A stretch of 64,000 bases of DNA from JAICQM01 sp963781555 (GCA_963781555.1 CAWAGB010000003.1:1-64000); one strand, 5' to 3'. Shown: positions 48,816-59,783, counted from the first letter of the stretch. Notes: generated by a model not told the origin, from the sequence alone. Numbers and translations: made by a program.

Positions 48816-49789
48816 TCACTCCGGTGATCGAGACCCGCGGCCTGACCAAGCGCTACGACGACCAGCTTGCCCTGGCCGGCGTGGATCTCCTCGTCGGCCC
48901 GGGCGAGATCTACGGCCTCGTCGGCCCCAACGGTGCCGGCAAGACCACCACCATGCGCATCCTGGCCACGCTGCTCACCCCGACCGCCGGGGAGGCGCTG
49001 GTGTGCGGGATCCCCATCGCCGACGACCCCGTCGAGGTCCGCCGTCGGATCGGCTACATGCCGGACTTCTACGGCGTGTACGACGACCTGCGGGTGTGGG
49101 AGTACCTCGACTTCTTCGCGCGCTGCTACCACGTGCCGTCGGCGCGCCGCAGCGCGATGATCGGGGAGCTGCTGGAGATCGTTGGCCTCGTCGACAAGCG
49201 CGACGCGCACGTCGAGGCGCTGTCGCGCGGCATGCGCCAGCGGCTGTGCCTGGCACACACCCTGGTCCACGATCCGCAGCTGCTCATCCTCGACGAACCC
49301 GCCTCCGGCCTCGACCCGCGCGCACGGGTCGAGATGCGGGAGATCCTGCGCGAGCTGCGCGGGATGGGCAAGACCATCCTGGTGAGCAGCCACATCCTCC
49401 CCGAGCTGGCTGAGCTGTGCACCAGCGTGGGGATCATCGATCGGGGTCGCCTGCTGCGCAGCGGCAGCCTGGCGGAGATCGAGCGCTCGCTGCGCGCCAC
49501 GGCCGTCCTGCGCATCGACCTGCTCGCCGACGAGGCCGCGCTCGACGCGGCCGAAGCGTGGCTGGGAACCGATCCGCGGGTCGGCAGCGTCCTGCGCTCG
49601 ACCGATCCCGCCAGCGGCCGGACACGGCTGGAGGTCGGGTTCGACGGGGACACCGGGGCGCAGGCGTCGCTCCTGGCAGCGATGGTCGCGGCCGGTCACC
49701 GGGTCAGCGGATTCTCACAGGCGACGAGCGACCTCGAGGAGCTGTTCCTCCAGGTCACCGGTCAGCAGGACGGCGAGGAGGCGGCATGA
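48812..49789 (+). CDS. ABC transporter ATP-binding protein
   Basis: ATPase of an ABC-2-type exporter, 325 aa. Walker A LVGPNGAGKTTTM (~39), signature LSRGMRQRL, Walker B LLILDEPASGLDP, then the switch His in VSSHILPEL. Members of this class (CcmA/GldA/NatA-like) power membrane permeases that lack their own ATPase. Start overlaps the 800-aa gene (ATGA) and the end overlaps the permease ATG (49786). The C-terminal ~90 residues are a typical accessory domain. Substrate is unknown. Confidence 0.93.
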   Translation: MITPVIETRGLTKRYDDQLALAGVDLLVGPGEIYGLVGPNGAGKTTTMRILATLLTPTAGEALVCGIPIADDPVEVRRRIGYMPDFYGVYDDLRVWEYLDFFARCYHVPSARRSAMIGELLEIVGLVDKRDAHVEALSRGMRQRLCLAHTLVHDPQLLILDEPASGLDPRARVEMREILRELRGMGKTILVSSHILPELAELCTSVGIIDRGRLLRSGSLAEIERSLRATAVLRIDLLADEAALDAAEAWLGTDPRVGSVLRSTDPASGRTRLEVGFDGDTGAQASLLAAMVAAGHRVSGFSQATSDLEELFLQVTGQQDGEEAA

Positions 49790-50982
49790 CGGCGCAGGGC
49801 TATCCCGTGACGCAGCGCCGCATGCCCCCGCCCGGTGAGTTCGCATGGTCGGTGGCCACCATCCTCAGCAAGGAGCTCCGCGGTCGGTTCCGCGGGCGGC
49901 GCGCGTTCGTGGTGCTCACCATCTACGTCGGCATCCTGGCCCTCATCGCTTACGGTGCCTATACCGTCGAGGCACCCTCGGCACGCGACGCGGCCCTTGG
50001 CGCTGCCGGCCGGGAGGGCATCCCTGGCGGCACCACCCTGGCGAACGCGTCCGCGTCCATCGGCCAGGCGATCTTCTCCATGCTCTCCGTCTTCCAGCTG
50101 CTGCTGGTCGCCTTCATCGCACCGGCCTTCACGGCAGGTGCCATCAGCCTCGAGCGGGAAAAGCAGACCCTCGACCTGCTGATCACCACGCCCATGCGGC
50201 CCGGCGCCATCGTGGTCGGCAAGCTGCTCGCGGCGCTGGCCTTCGTCTTCCTGATGATCCTGGCTGCCGTGCCGGTCAGCGCGCTCGTCCTGATGTACGG
50301 CGGCGCGACAGTCGACGACCTCCTGCGCCAGCAGCTGATCCTCTTTGCGAGCGCCATCGGCTTCGGGGTGATCGGCGTCTTCTTCAGCGCCCTCGTGCGG
50401 CGCACGCAGGCAGCCACGGTCCTCACCTACTCGACCATGCTGCTGCTCGTCGTCGGCACGCTGCTGGTGTGGCGGTTCTGGACCGAGGTGGCGACCAACG
50501 ACCCCGACAACGCGTTCGGCCAGATCCGGCGCGCCCCGGAGCAGATCCTGTGGCTCAATCCGGCGGTGGCCATGATCGAGGTCGTCGCGAACACCGAGCT
50601 CACGTACGGCGACTTCACCGACGCCATCCAGTCGATTCGCGGCGACGCCTACGTTCCGACCAATCTGCCCGGCTCGGGCTCCGGCAGCGGATCCGGGACC
50701 GGCCTCGGCGTCGACGTACCCCCGTGTGCGCCCGGCGCGGAGTGTCCACCGCCTCCGGTTCCCGGAACTGGCATCGCCGTCGAGACCACGGCTCCGGACC
50801 TCGTGAGCAGCCATTTCCTGCAGCGCTTCGTGGCTTCCTTCGGCGCCCTCAGCCTGGTCCTCACGCTTGCCGCCATGGCGCTCGTGGTGCCGGTCGGGAT
50901 GCGCGGCATGCTGCGCGGCCGCACGTCAACCGTCGTGCTCGCCGCCGAAGGCGAGCCGGCGGTCGTCGAGATGGACCGATGA
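49786..50982 (+). CDS. ABC-2 type transporter permease (398 aa)
   Basis: Membrane partner of the ATPase, start fixed by the ATGA overlap. About six membrane helices: FVVLTIYVGILALIAYGAYT, LLLVAFIAPAFTAGAISLER (ABC-2 coupling motif with the E), LLAALAFVFLMILAAVPVSA, then two more and a C-terminal VLTLAAMALVVPVGM. Between helices 5 and 6 is a Gly/Ser/Pro-rich external loop (GSGSGSGTGLGVDVPPCAPG) with two Cys. Similar to GldF/NatB-like permeases. Overlaps the next gene's start by 4 bp. Confidence 0.88.
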   Translation: MTAQGYPVTQRRMPPPGEFAWSVATILSKELRGRFRGRRAFVVLTIYVGILALIAYGAYTVEAPSARDAALGAAGREGIPGGTTLANASASIGQAIFSMLSVFQLLLVAFIAPAFTAGAISLEREKQTLDLLITTPMRPGAIVVGKLLAALAFVFLMILAAVPVSALVLMYGGATVDDLLRQQLILFASAIGFGVIGVFFSALVRRTQAATVLTYSTMLLLVVGTLLVWRFWTEVATNDPDNAFGQIRRAPEQILWLNPAVAMIEVVANTELTYGDFTDAIQSIRGDAYVPTNLPGSGSGSGSGTGLGVDVPPCAPGAECPPPPVPGTGIAVETTAPDLVSSHFLQRFVASFGALSLVLTLAAMALVVPVGMRGMLRGRTSTVVLAAEGEPAVVEMDR

Positions 50983-52892
50983 TCGCCCGTCCGACGGACC
51001 GCGCCGTCGCCGCAACCGTCGTCGCTCGCCTCGGTCCCGATGCCCTGCGGCGTCTGCGGGCCCTGCGCCGCCGCCTGTGGCTGCGGCGCGCGGTTGGGGC
51101 CGCGCCCGCCTTCGCCGCCGCAGCCCTCATGGCTGCTGCCCTGGTGCAGCTCGCTGCGCGTACCGTGGCCATCGAGTTTGCCCTTTTCGTCCACGCGGCG
51201 GTCGCCGCGGTGGCCGTCCTCGGCTGGGCGGGCTGGGCGCTCTGGCGGCGACCATCCCTCGCCGAGACGGCGCGCCGCGCCGATGACGAGCTCAGTCTCC
51301 GCGAGCGGATCGCGACCGCCATAGAGCTCGCCGATCAACCGGCTCCCCCGGGGACCGCAGGCGAGCTGGTCGACCATCAGCTGCGCGACGCGCAGACGCG
51401 GCTCAACAGCATCGACCTGCGACAAGCATTCCGACCGAGGCTCGCCCGCCGTCCCTCCATGCTCGGCGTGGCCGCGTTCGTCCTGGTCGGGATCCTCGTG
51501 GTGTGGCCGAACCCGCAGGACGGCGTCCTCGCCGATCGGCGCGCTGCGCGCGCCGCGGCGGAAGACGTCGCGGAACGCATCGAGGACATCGCCGACCAGG
51601 CCGAGCGACCCGGACAGGCGGAGGATCCGCGACGCCGCGAGCTGATCGACGAGCTGGAGCGGCTCGCGCGGCAGCTGCGCGAGGACGGTGATGATCGCCA
51701 GGAGACGCTGGCACGGATCGGTGCCGTCTCCGAGCAGCTGGCGCGGATGGCCGACCCGCAGGCCGCGCAGCGCGACGCCGCGCTGAGCCGCCTCGCCCAG
51801 CAGATCTCGCAGGCCGCGACCGGCGACGAGGACGCCAACAATGACGGCGACACCGAGGAGGCGGCACGGGATCTCGAGGAGCTCGGCAACCGCGCCGGCG
51901 ACCTGGACCAACCGACCGCCGCGCAGCGCGCCGCCGCCCTTCGCCAAGCCGCGTCCGAAGCGGCGGCGACCCATCCCGAGGTCTCGGCTGCGCTCACCGA
52001 GGCCGCCGATGCGCTCGAGCGGGCGGCGCGGACTGGCACGCAGCAGGACGCCCAGGCAGCCCAGGAAGCGCTCGATCGCGCCGCTGCCGCGCTCCGCGGG
52101 GCGGAGCAGGATCGCCAGCTGCAGCGGGACGTGGCGCGCGCCCAGTCAGCGCTCCAGGACGGGTCGCGGCAGGTGGCACGCTCCGGAGGATCGCAGCCGG
52201 GCAGCAGCACGCAGCCCGGGGCATCACGGCAGCCGGGATCCAGCGGGCAGCCGGGATCCAGCGGGCAGCCGGGCGCGAGCGGGCAGCCGGGATCCAGCGG
52301 CCAGCCCGGCGCATCGGGGCAGCCCGGGAGCAGCGGACAGCCGGGGTCGTCCGGCCAGCCGGGCTCCAGCGGCCAGCCCGGCGCCTCGGGGCAGCCCGGG
52401 GCGAGCGGCCAACCTGGCGGTCAGCCGGGCGGTCAGCCGGGCGGTCAGCCGGGCGGCCAGCCGGGCGGGCAGCCGGGCGGCCAGCCGGGCGGCCAGCCGG
52501 GGAACCAGCCGGGGAACCAGCCCGGCGCCGGCGGTGGCGGCACCAACGTCCATCGAATTCCGGGCGGCGGCCTCCGCACCGGTGGCTTCAACGGGCCGAC
52601 ACAGGGCAACAAGGACTTCACGGAGGGGACCGACGATTTCTACGCGCCGTTCGATCGGTTCGGGCGGCCCGGCGACCCGAGCTACATCGGCGGCAATGGC
52701 GGCAGCGGTGGCGAGGAGAAGCCCGGCAGCCAGATCGGCGAGGGCTTCGACAACGACGCGCTCGTCGAATATCGGTCCGTCTACGACGCGTACCTCGACT
52801 TCGCGAACAACCAGCTCGACAACCAGCAGGTACCGATCACTCTCAAGGATCTCGTGCGCGACTACTTCAGCCGCCTCGAACCCGCCAACTGA
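50979..52892 (+). CDS. Membrane coiled-coil protein with collagen-like repeats (637 aa)
   Basis: Start ATG 50979 overlaps the permease stop. N-terminal ~180 residues contain two or three helices (AAPAFAAAALMAAALVQLAA, LFVHAAVAAVAVLGWAGWAL). Residues ~190-400 are a long heptad-like acidic/Ala region (AAAEDVAERIEDIADQAERP, DELERLARQLREDGDDRQET). Residues ~405-515 are Gly-Gln-Pro-rich collagen-like repeats (QPGSSGQPGASGQPG, later QPGGQPGG). The last ~115 are a compact domain (NVHRIPGGGLRTGGF, DDFYAPFDRFGRPGDPSYIG) ending DLVRDYFSRLEPAN. Related DUF4175-like proteins often stand before MoxR genes. Probably a structural envelope protein. The repeat length may vary between strains. Confidence 0.72.
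   Translation: MIARPTDRAVAATVVARLGPDALRRLRALRRRLWLRRAVGAAPAFAAAALMAAALVQLAARTVAIEFALFVHAAVAAVAVLGWAGWALWRRPSLAETARRADDELSLRERIATAIELADQPAPPGTAGELVDHQLRDAQTRLNSIDLRQAFRPRLARRPSMLGVAAFVLVGILVVWPNPQDGVLADRRAARAAAEDVAERIEDIADQAERPGQAEDPRRRELIDELERLARQLREDGDDRQETLARIGAVSEQLARMADPQAAQRDAALSRLAQQISQAATGDEDANNDGDTEEAARDLEELGNRAGDLDQPTAAQRAAALRQAASEAAATHPEVSAALTEAADALERAARTGTQQDAQAAQEALDRAAAALRGAEQDRQLQRDVARAQSALQDGSRQVARSGGSQPGSSTQPGASRQPGSSGQPGSSGQPGASGQPGSSGQPGASGQPGSSGQPGSSGQPGSSGQPGASGQPGASGQPGGQPGGQPGGQPGGQPGGQPGGQPGGQPGNQPGNQPGAGGGGTNVHRIPGGGLRTGGFNGPTQGNKDFTEGTDDFYAPFDRFGRPGDPSYIGGNGGSGGEEKPGSQIGEGFDNDALVEYRSVYDAYLDFANNQLDNQQVPITLKDLVRDYFSRLEPAN
52192..52527 (+). repeat. Collagen-like coding tandem repeat (QPGSSG / QPGG units)
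   Basis: Roughly 18-base units encode QPGxSG in the first part, then 12-base units encode QPGG, inside the 637-aa protein. The arrangement changes unit length midway. It is a protein-coding repeat, not a CRISPR array. Confidence 0.85.
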
Positions 52893-52917
52893 TCACCCCC
52901 CAGGAGCACGCGACCCC

Positions 52918-53943
<1,026 letters not shown>

Positions 53944-53964
53944 GACTGCTCCGTCCGGTGCGCC

Positions 53965-53985
53965 GCGTATATACGGTATATACGC
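53965..53985. repeat. 21-bp palindrome, copy 2 (arms GCGTATATAC, one-base centre)
   Basis: Same 10-bp arms as at 43267, around a single G. It starts 22 bases after the moxR stop and ends 17 bases before the DUF58 ATG, so it sits inside an operon. It cannot be a strong terminator unless DUF58 has its own promoter. Confidence 0.75.
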
Positions 53986-54001
53986 CGCCCCTCCTCGGCC
54001 G

Positions 54002-54892
54002 ATGACCGTCAGCGATCGCGCCACCCTCTTCGACGAGGCGTTCCTGCGCCGCCTCGAGACCCTGGAGCTCGCCTCGCGGCGCCTGACCGCGGGACGGATG
54101 AAGGGCGAGCGCCGCTCGCTGCGGCGTGGGCAGAGCGTCGAGTTCGCCGACTACCGCAACTACACCGCCGGCGACGACCTGCGGCAGCTCGACTGGAACG
54201 TGTACGCGCGCCTGGAGAAGCTCTTCGTCAAGCTGTTCGTCGAGGAGGAGGACGTCACCGTCCACGTGCTCGTCGACGCGAGTGCCAGCATGGATTTCGG
54301 CGACCCGAACAAGCTCGACTTCGCCCGGCGCGCCGGTGCCGCGCTGGCGTACCTGGGACTTGCCCACCTCGACCGGGTGAGCGTCGCCTTCCTGGGTGAC
54401 GGGCGCGCCACGATGCTGCGGCCCCTGCGCGGCAAGGCGCGCGTCTTCGAGGTCTTCGGCTTCCTGTCCGCCCCGCGCTCCGAGCGGCTGACCGGCCTGG
54501 CGGCGGCCGCGCGCGAGTACGCCGGGCGACTCCGCGGCCGCGGGCCGTTGATCCTGATCAGCGACCTGATGGACCCGGGCTACCTCGACGCGCTGCGCGA
54601 CCTGGCGGGCACGCGCTGCCAGCTCTCCGTGCTGCACGTGCTGGCTCCCGAAGAGGTGGAGCCCGAGGTCGCGCCCGATGCCCGCCTGGTGGACCGCGAG
54701 ACGAGCCAGTCGATCGACGTGAGCGGCGACGACGACCTCGTCGACCGCTACCGGACCCGTCTCGCCGAGTGGCAGGACGAGATCAGCGGCTTCGTGAGCC
54801 GCCGCGGCGGCTCGTACGTCGCGGTGCCGAGCGACCTCGACCTCGCTGACCTGCTGTTCGACGTCCTGCGCCGCCGCCGGGTCCTCGAATGA
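54002..54892 (+). CDS. DUF58 domain protein (296 aa)
   Basis: A cytoplasmic VWA-related protein and standard partner of MoxR. The DUF58 signature is present: VEFADYRNYTAGDDLRQLDW, followed by NVYARLEKLFVKLF. A degenerate MIDAS loop appears as LVDASASMDFGD (DxSxS intact). C-terminal LFDVLRRRRVLE. Start ATG 54002 is 17 bp after the palindrome. The stop overlaps the next gene by 4 bp. The protein probably recruits MoxR to the membrane VWA proteins below. Confidence 0.93.
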   Translation: MTVSDRATLFDEAFLRRLETLELASRRLTAGRMKGERRSLRRGQSVEFADYRNYTAGDDLRQLDWNVYARLEKLFVKLFVEEEDVTVHVLVDASASMDFGDPNKLDFARRAGAALAYLGLAHLDRVSVAFLGDGRATMLRPLRGKARVFEVFGFLSAPRSERLTGLAAAAREYAGRLRGRGPLILISDLMDPGYLDALRDLAGTRCQLSVLHVLAPEEVEPEVAPDARLVDRETSQSIDVSGDDDLVDRYRTRLAEWQDEISGFVSRRGGSYVAVPSDLDLADLLFDVLRRRRVLE

Positions 54893-56862
54893 GCGGCCTG
54901 CTCGCGCCCCTGGCGCTCATCGGGCTGCTGGCCCTGCCGGTGATCGTCGCCTTCTACATGCTGCGCCTGCGGCGCCGCGACGTGCCGGTCGGCTCGACGT
55001 TCCTGTGGCAGCAGCTGGTGCGCGACGTGGAGGCCAACGCGCCGTGGCAGCGCCTGCGCTTCAGCTGGCTGCTGCTGCTGCAGCTGCTCATCGCGGCGCT
55101 CGTCGTCTTCGCCGCCACGCGGCCGTTCGCGGTCCAACGCTCCGAGCTGGCGGCCAACGTGGTGATGATCGTGGACACCTCGGCGTCCATGGCGGCGGTG
55201 GACGCGAACGGGCCACGCATGGAGGCCGCCCGTACGGCTGCCCGCGGCGTGGTGTCGCGGCTCCCGGAGGGTGGCCGGATCACCGTGGTCGCAGCCGACG
55301 ACTCGGCCCACGTGCTGGCGTCGGAGACGACGGATCGCGGGACGGCGCTGGCGGCCATCGACACGTTGGCGCCGACCCAGCTTCCCGGCGACCTGACCGA
55401 TGCTTTCGCGCTCGCCTCCGCGCTGGCGGCGCGGGATGACGACTCCACGGTCGTCGTCGTGACCGATGCGACCGCCGACCGTCTGCCGGCGGTGGGCATC
55501 GGGGCGACCGTGCTGGTCGAGCGGGTCGGCGAGACCGATGCCAACCAAGCCGTTTCTGCGCTCAGCGTGGTGCGTCGCTCCGGCGGCGCGCAGCTGGACC
55601 TGTTCGTGGCGGTCACCAACCACGCCGGTGCCGATGTCACGCGCCGCCTCGAGATCTACGCCGACGGCGCGCTGGTCGACGCGCGCGACCTGGCCATTCC
55701 CGCCGAACAGCGCTCGGAGGCGATCATCGGCTCGGTGCCGCCCGCCGCCCAGCTCGTCGAGGCGCGCCTGGCGGGGGATGATGCGCTCGCCGTCGACGAC
55801 CGCGCCTTCGCAATCGTGCCGTCCGCGGAGCTGGTGCGCACCCTGCTCGTGAGTGCCGGCAGCGCGTACCTCGAGAACGCCCTCGCCCTGCTGCCGCGCC
55901 TCGAGCTATACGGCGTCACGCCGGCGGGCTATGACGACGCCCTGGCCGCGGCGGAGGACGCCGGGACGCCGTACGGCCTGCTCGTCTTCGACGGCTTCGT
56001 GCCCGATGTGGCGCCTTCGCTCCCCGCCCTCTACGTCGGACCTACCGGGGATGGCCCGTTCGGGACGGTGGGCGAGATGATCGAGGCGCCAGCCATCGCT
56101 CCCATCGACGCGGCCGATCCCCTCCTTCGGTACGTGGACCTCGCCACCGTCCACATAGGCCGCGCGCCGGATATCGCGCTGGCGGGCGGCATGCGCGCCG
56201 CGGTGAGCACCGCCGGCGGGCGGCCGCTGATCGCGGTTGGGGCGCACGACGGGCGCGCCATCGGCCTCATCGGCTTCGACGTCGGTGAGAGCGACCTGCC
56301 GCTGCAGGTCGCCTTCCCGCTGTTGATGAGCAACCTCGCGGACGCATTGGTGCCGCTCGGGGACGGCGTGCTGCCGCCATCGGTTCGCCTCGGCGAGTCG
56401 CTCGGCCTGGAGGTGGACCCGAGCGTCGCAGCGCTCGAGCTGATCGACACGCCGAGTGGCGGCACGGCCCACACGACGCACGTGCCGCTCGTCGGCGGAC
56501 GCGCCACGTTGCCCGGCGCGACCGCGGTCGGGGTCCGCGAGCTGTGGACGCCGGCCGACGACGGCACCGCGGCCACGCGACTGGGCCGCACGGCGGTCAA
56601 CCTGTTCAGCGCCGACGAATCCGACGTCGCGCCCGGCGATCCGCGCCGCATCTCGGAGATGGGCGTGCTGGATCCGGCGGGAGGCGTGCCGGACAACGAG
56701 GCGCGCGCGGAATGGTTCTGGCCGCTCGTGCTGGCCGCGCTGCTGCTCCTGGCCGTCGAGTGGGTCCTCTTCCATCGCCCCACCCGGCGCGGCCTGGGCC
56801 GGGTCCTGGGTCGCCGGGCCGCGGCAGGCGCACCGCGGGTCGCCGGAGGTCGCAGCCGCTGA
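54889..56862 (+). CDS. BatA/VWA-type membrane protein (657 aa)
   Basis: Two N-terminal helices (LLAPLALIGLLALPVIVAFY, FSWLLLLQLLIAALVVFAAT) flank the BatA N-domain motif LRLRRRDVPVGSTFLWQQL. A VWA domain (~88-240) follows with MIDAS VMIVDTSASMAAVD. The C-terminal half has gatase-like folds and a final helix WFWPLVLAALLLLAVEWVLF. It is larger than typical BatA (~330 aa), with an added ectodomain. Overlaps DUF58 by 4 bp and the next gene by one base. Works with MoxR/DUF58. Confidence 0.86.
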   Translation: MSGLLAPLALIGLLALPVIVAFYMLRLRRRDVPVGSTFLWQQLVRDVEANAPWQRLRFSWLLLLQLLIAALVVFAATRPFAVQRSELAANVVMIVDTSASMAAVDANGPRMEAARTAARGVVSRLPEGGRITVVAADDSAHVLASETTDRGTALAAIDTLAPTQLPGDLTDAFALASALAARDDDSTVVVVTDATADRLPAVGIGATVLVERVGETDANQAVSALSVVRRSGGAQLDLFVAVTNHAGADVTRRLEIYADGALVDARDLAIPAEQRSEAIIGSVPPAAQLVEARLAGDDALAVDDRAFAIVPSAELVRTLLVSAGSAYLENALALLPRLELYGVTPAGYDDALAAAEDAGTPYGLLVFDGFVPDVAPSLPALYVGPTGDGPFGTVGEMIEAPAIAPIDAADPLLRYVDLATVHIGRAPDIALAGGMRAAVSTAGGRPLIAVGAHDGRAIGLIGFDVGESDLPLQVAFPLLMSNLADALVPLGDGVLPPSVRLGESLGLEVDPSVAALELIDTPSGGTAHTTHVPLVGGRATLPGATAVGVRELWTPADDGTAATRLGRTAVNLFSADESDVAPGDPRRISEMGVLDPAGGVPDNEARAEWFWPLVLAALLLLAVEWVLFHRPTRRGLGRVLGRRAAAGAPRVAGGRSR

Positions 56863-59783
56863 TGCCGTTCGCCGTCGCCGATCCGGTCTGGCTGTGGCTC
56901 GCGGTGCCCGTCGCGCTCGTCGTGGTCGGCGCCTGGCTGGTCGCCTCCCGCGCCTTGCCGCGCGGCCGCCGGATCGCGTCGCTCGTGATCCGCCTGCTGC
57001 TGGTGGCCTGCCTGGTCGCGATCCTGGCGGGGGCGCGGCTGGCGCTGCCGTCCGATCGACTGAGCGTCGTCTTCCTGGTCGACGGCAGCGCCAGCATGGT
57101 CGACGCGACCCGCGGCGAACTGGTCGACTTCGCCCGCCGTTCGGTGCGCAAGATGCCAAGCGGCGACACCGCCGGCGTCGTGGTCTTCGGCGCCAACGCG
57201 CTCGTCGACCGGCTGCCTTCGGGGATCGACGAGCTCGGCGATCCGGAGTCGGTGCCGGTGGTGGGTGCCACCGACATCGGTGCCGCAATTCGCCTGGCGG
57301 CTGCCATCTTCCCCGCCGGCACGCAGCGCCGCCTGGTGCTGCTCTCCGACGGCAACGACACGGCCGGCGCCGCCACCCAGGCCGTGCTGGGGGCCTCCAG
57401 CGCGGGCATCCGGCTGGATGTCCTGCTGCCATCCGGCGAGGCGTACGGCGAGGCGCTGGTCGACGGGATCGACGCGCCCGACGGGGCGCGGGTCGGCGAG
57501 ACGATCGAGGTCACCGTCCGCCTTCGGTCGACCATCGACACCGCGGCGACCCTGCGCCTGCTGGCCGACGGGGCAACGGTGGCGACGCGCGAGCTGACAC
57601 TGGAGCCGGGCAGCCAGAGCGTGAACTTCACCGTCCGCGCGGACGAGGCCGGCTTCCACGTCTTCCGCGCCATCCTCGAGCCAGCCGACGACCACTTCGC
57701 GGAGAACAACGCGGCGGAGGCGTACACCCTGGTCACCGGCGAGCCGCAGGTGCTGGTGGCGACCGATGACCGCGCCCGCGCAGCGGACCTCGTCGAGGCG
57801 CTGACCACCGCTCGCCAGCAGGTCACCGTGGTGCCGTCGACCGGCGTCCCCTCCTCGATCACCGCCCTCGCGGGCTACGACGCCGTCGTGCTCGACGACG
57901 TGCCGTCCGACGCGCTGGGTGAGGCAGCGATGCAGTCGCTCCAGGTCTACGTGCGCGACCTGGGGCGCGGCCTGGTCATGCTCGGAGGACGCTCCAGCTT
58001 CGGGGCTGGCGGCTACCTGGACACCCCCATCGAGGAGACGCTGCCGGTCTACATGACCGTCCGCGACCGCGACCGCAACCCGGACGTGGCGCTCGTGGCG
58101 GTGGTCGACAAGAGCGGCAGCATGGCGGACTGCCACTGCACCGGCGACCAGATGGGCGGCCAGCAGCAGACCCGCGGCTTCGAGAAGGTCGACATCGCCA
58201 AGGAGGCCATCCTGCGGGCGGCCGACTCGCTCGGCGCCACCGATCAGCTGGGCGTGGTGGCCTTCGACTCCGGCGCGCACTGGGCGGTGCGCACCGGCCC
58301 GGTCACATTCGGCAGCCTGCAGGGCTCGCTCGGCTTTGCCGCCGATGGCGAGACGAACATCTACGCCGGTCTCAAGGCCGCGTACGACGACCTCGTGGAC
58401 AACCCGGCCTCGCTGCGTCACATCATCCTCATCACCGATGGCTGGTCGCAGTCCGGCGCCTTCGACCAGCTCATCGCGGACATGAAGGCAGCCGGCATCA
58501 CCCTCTCGACCATCGGGGCCGGCGGCGGCTCCTCGCGCGAGCTGCGCGCCATGGCCGAGGAGGCCGGCGGCCGCTTCTACGACGCCTCCGACGCGAGCCG
58601 CATCCCGGACATCTTCCTCAAGGAGACGATCCGCACCGCCGGCGAGCGGATCGTGGAGGAGACGTTCCAGCCGATCCCGTCCGCCCCGTCGGAGATCCTG
58701 CGCGGCATGGACGCCGGGCGGCTGCCGCAGCTGCTCGGCTACAACGCGACCACGCCCAAGGGCAGCGCCACGGTGTCACTCCTCACCGCCCGCGAGGATC
58801 CGCTCCTCGCGCAGTGGCAGTACGGGCTCGGTCGCGCCGTGGCGTGGACCTCCGACGCACGCCAGCAGTGGGCCGCGCCGTGGATCGGCACGCCGGAATA
58901 CGGGACCCTCGCCGCTCAGCTGGTGAGCTGGACGCTGCCCCCGCAGGACGCGGCCGGCATCGATGTGCGCTTCAGCCCGGGACGCGACGGTGAGCTGAAC
59001 GTGGAGGTCACCTCGGTCGACGACGACGGCGCGCCACGCAACTTCTACCGCACCGTGCTCCGCCTGGTGACGCCGGACCTGGATCCGCTCGAGACGACGC
59101 TCGAGCAGGTCGGACCGGGCCGCTACGCGGGCACGGTGCGCGCCGACGACCCGGGCGCGTACCTCGTCCGCGTGGCGCAGCAGCGCGCCGATGGCGACGC
59201 CGCGACACGCACCCTGGGCATCGTCTCCCCCGCCGCCGAGGAGTTCCGCCGCCTGGGGGTCGATGGCGACGCGCTCACCGCGATGGCGGCGGCGGGCGGC
59301 GGGCGCGTGCTGGATCCGGATGACCCGCTGGCCCTGGCCGAGGTGTGGCGCCACGATATCGACGCCGATGCCTTCCCGACCCCCATCTGGCCGTGGCTGC
59401 TCGTGCTTGCCATCCTCCTCGTCCCGCTCGACGTCGGGGTGCGCCGCGTCGCCCTCGCCCGCTCCGACCTGCGCCGTGCACGAGCCTGGGTCGCACGCCG
59501 CCTCGGACGTGGCGAGGCCATTCCCGAGGCGATGCCCGGCCTCTCCGACCTGCGCGCCGCCACGGAACGCCGTCGCTCGGTGACCGACCGCCCGCCCGTC
59601 GCGAACGCGGCGCCGGCCGCCGAGCGCGAGCAACCGGTCGCCGTCGAACCCCGGCCCGCGCCAGGAGTGCGCGAGACCCCGCCGCGGGTCGAACCGGAGG
59701 CCGCTGTCGACGGGGTGCCGGCGGCGCGTCCAGAGGAGACGCTCGCCGAGCGCCTGGCACGGCGGCGGCGCGGTGGCCGCTAG
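56862..59783 (+). CDS. Large membrane protein with two VWA domains (973 aa)
   Basis: Start ATG 56862 overlaps the previous stop by one base (TGATG). N-terminal helices (VWLWLAVPVALVVVGAWLVA, SLVIRLLLVACLVAILAGAR), then VWA 1 (~65-220) with FLVDGSASMVDA, a beta domain, a gatase-like part, and VWA 2 (~400-590) with VAVVDKSGSMADCHCTG, both MIDAS motifs intact. The end shows a helix IWPWLLVLAILLVPLDVGVR and a Pro/Ala/Arg-rich tail. Two VWA domains in one membrane protein suggest a scaffold. Convergent with the 704-aa gene, overlapping by 4 bp at the ends. Confidence 0.85.
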   Translation: MPFAVADPVWLWLAVPVALVVVGAWLVASRALPRGRRIASLVIRLLLVACLVAILAGARLALPSDRLSVVFLVDGSASMVDATRGELVDFARRSVRKMPSGDTAGVVVFGANALVDRLPSGIDELGDPESVPVVGATDIGAAIRLAAAIFPAGTQRRLVLLSDGNDTAGAATQAVLGASSAGIRLDVLLPSGEAYGEALVDGIDAPDGARVGETIEVTVRLRSTIDTAATLRLLADGATVATRELTLEPGSQSVNFTVRADEAGFHVFRAILEPADDHFAENNAAEAYTLVTGEPQVLVATDDRARAADLVEALTTARQQVTVVPSTGVPSSITALAGYDAVVLDDVPSDALGEAAMQSLQVYVRDLGRGLVMLGGRSSFGAGGYLDTPIEETLPVYMTVRDRDRNPDVALVAVVDKSGSMADCHCTGDQMGGQQQTRGFEKVDIAKEAILRAADSLGATDQLGVVAFDSGAHWAVRTGPVTFGSLQGSLGFAADGETNIYAGLKAAYDDLVDNPASLRHIILITDGWSQSGAFDQLIADMKAAGITLSTIGAGGGSSRELRAMAEEAGGRFYDASDASRIPDIFLKETIRTAGERIVEETFQPIPSAPSEILRGMDAGRLPQLLGYNATTPKGSATVSLLTAREDPLLAQWQYGLGRAVAWTSDARQQWAAPWIGTPEYGTLAAQLVSWTLPPQDAAGIDVRFSPGRDGELNVEVTSVDDDGAPRNFYRTVLRLVTPDLDPLETTLEQVGPGRYAGTVRADDPGAYLVRVAQQRADGDAATRTLGIVSPAAEEFRRLGVDGDALTAMAAAGGGRVLDPDDPLALAEVWRHDIDADAFPTPIWPWLLVLAILLVPLDVGVRRVALARSDLRRARAWVARRLGRGEAIPEAMPGLSDLRAATERRRSVTDRPPVANAAPAAEREQPVAVEPRPAPGVRETPPRVEPEAAVDGVPAARPEETLAERLARRRRGGR

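Noticed and set aside
52192..52527. CRISPR-like regular repeats
   Set aside because: The periodicity is 12-18 bases in frame with a collagen-like protein; there are no spacers of even length and no cas genes.
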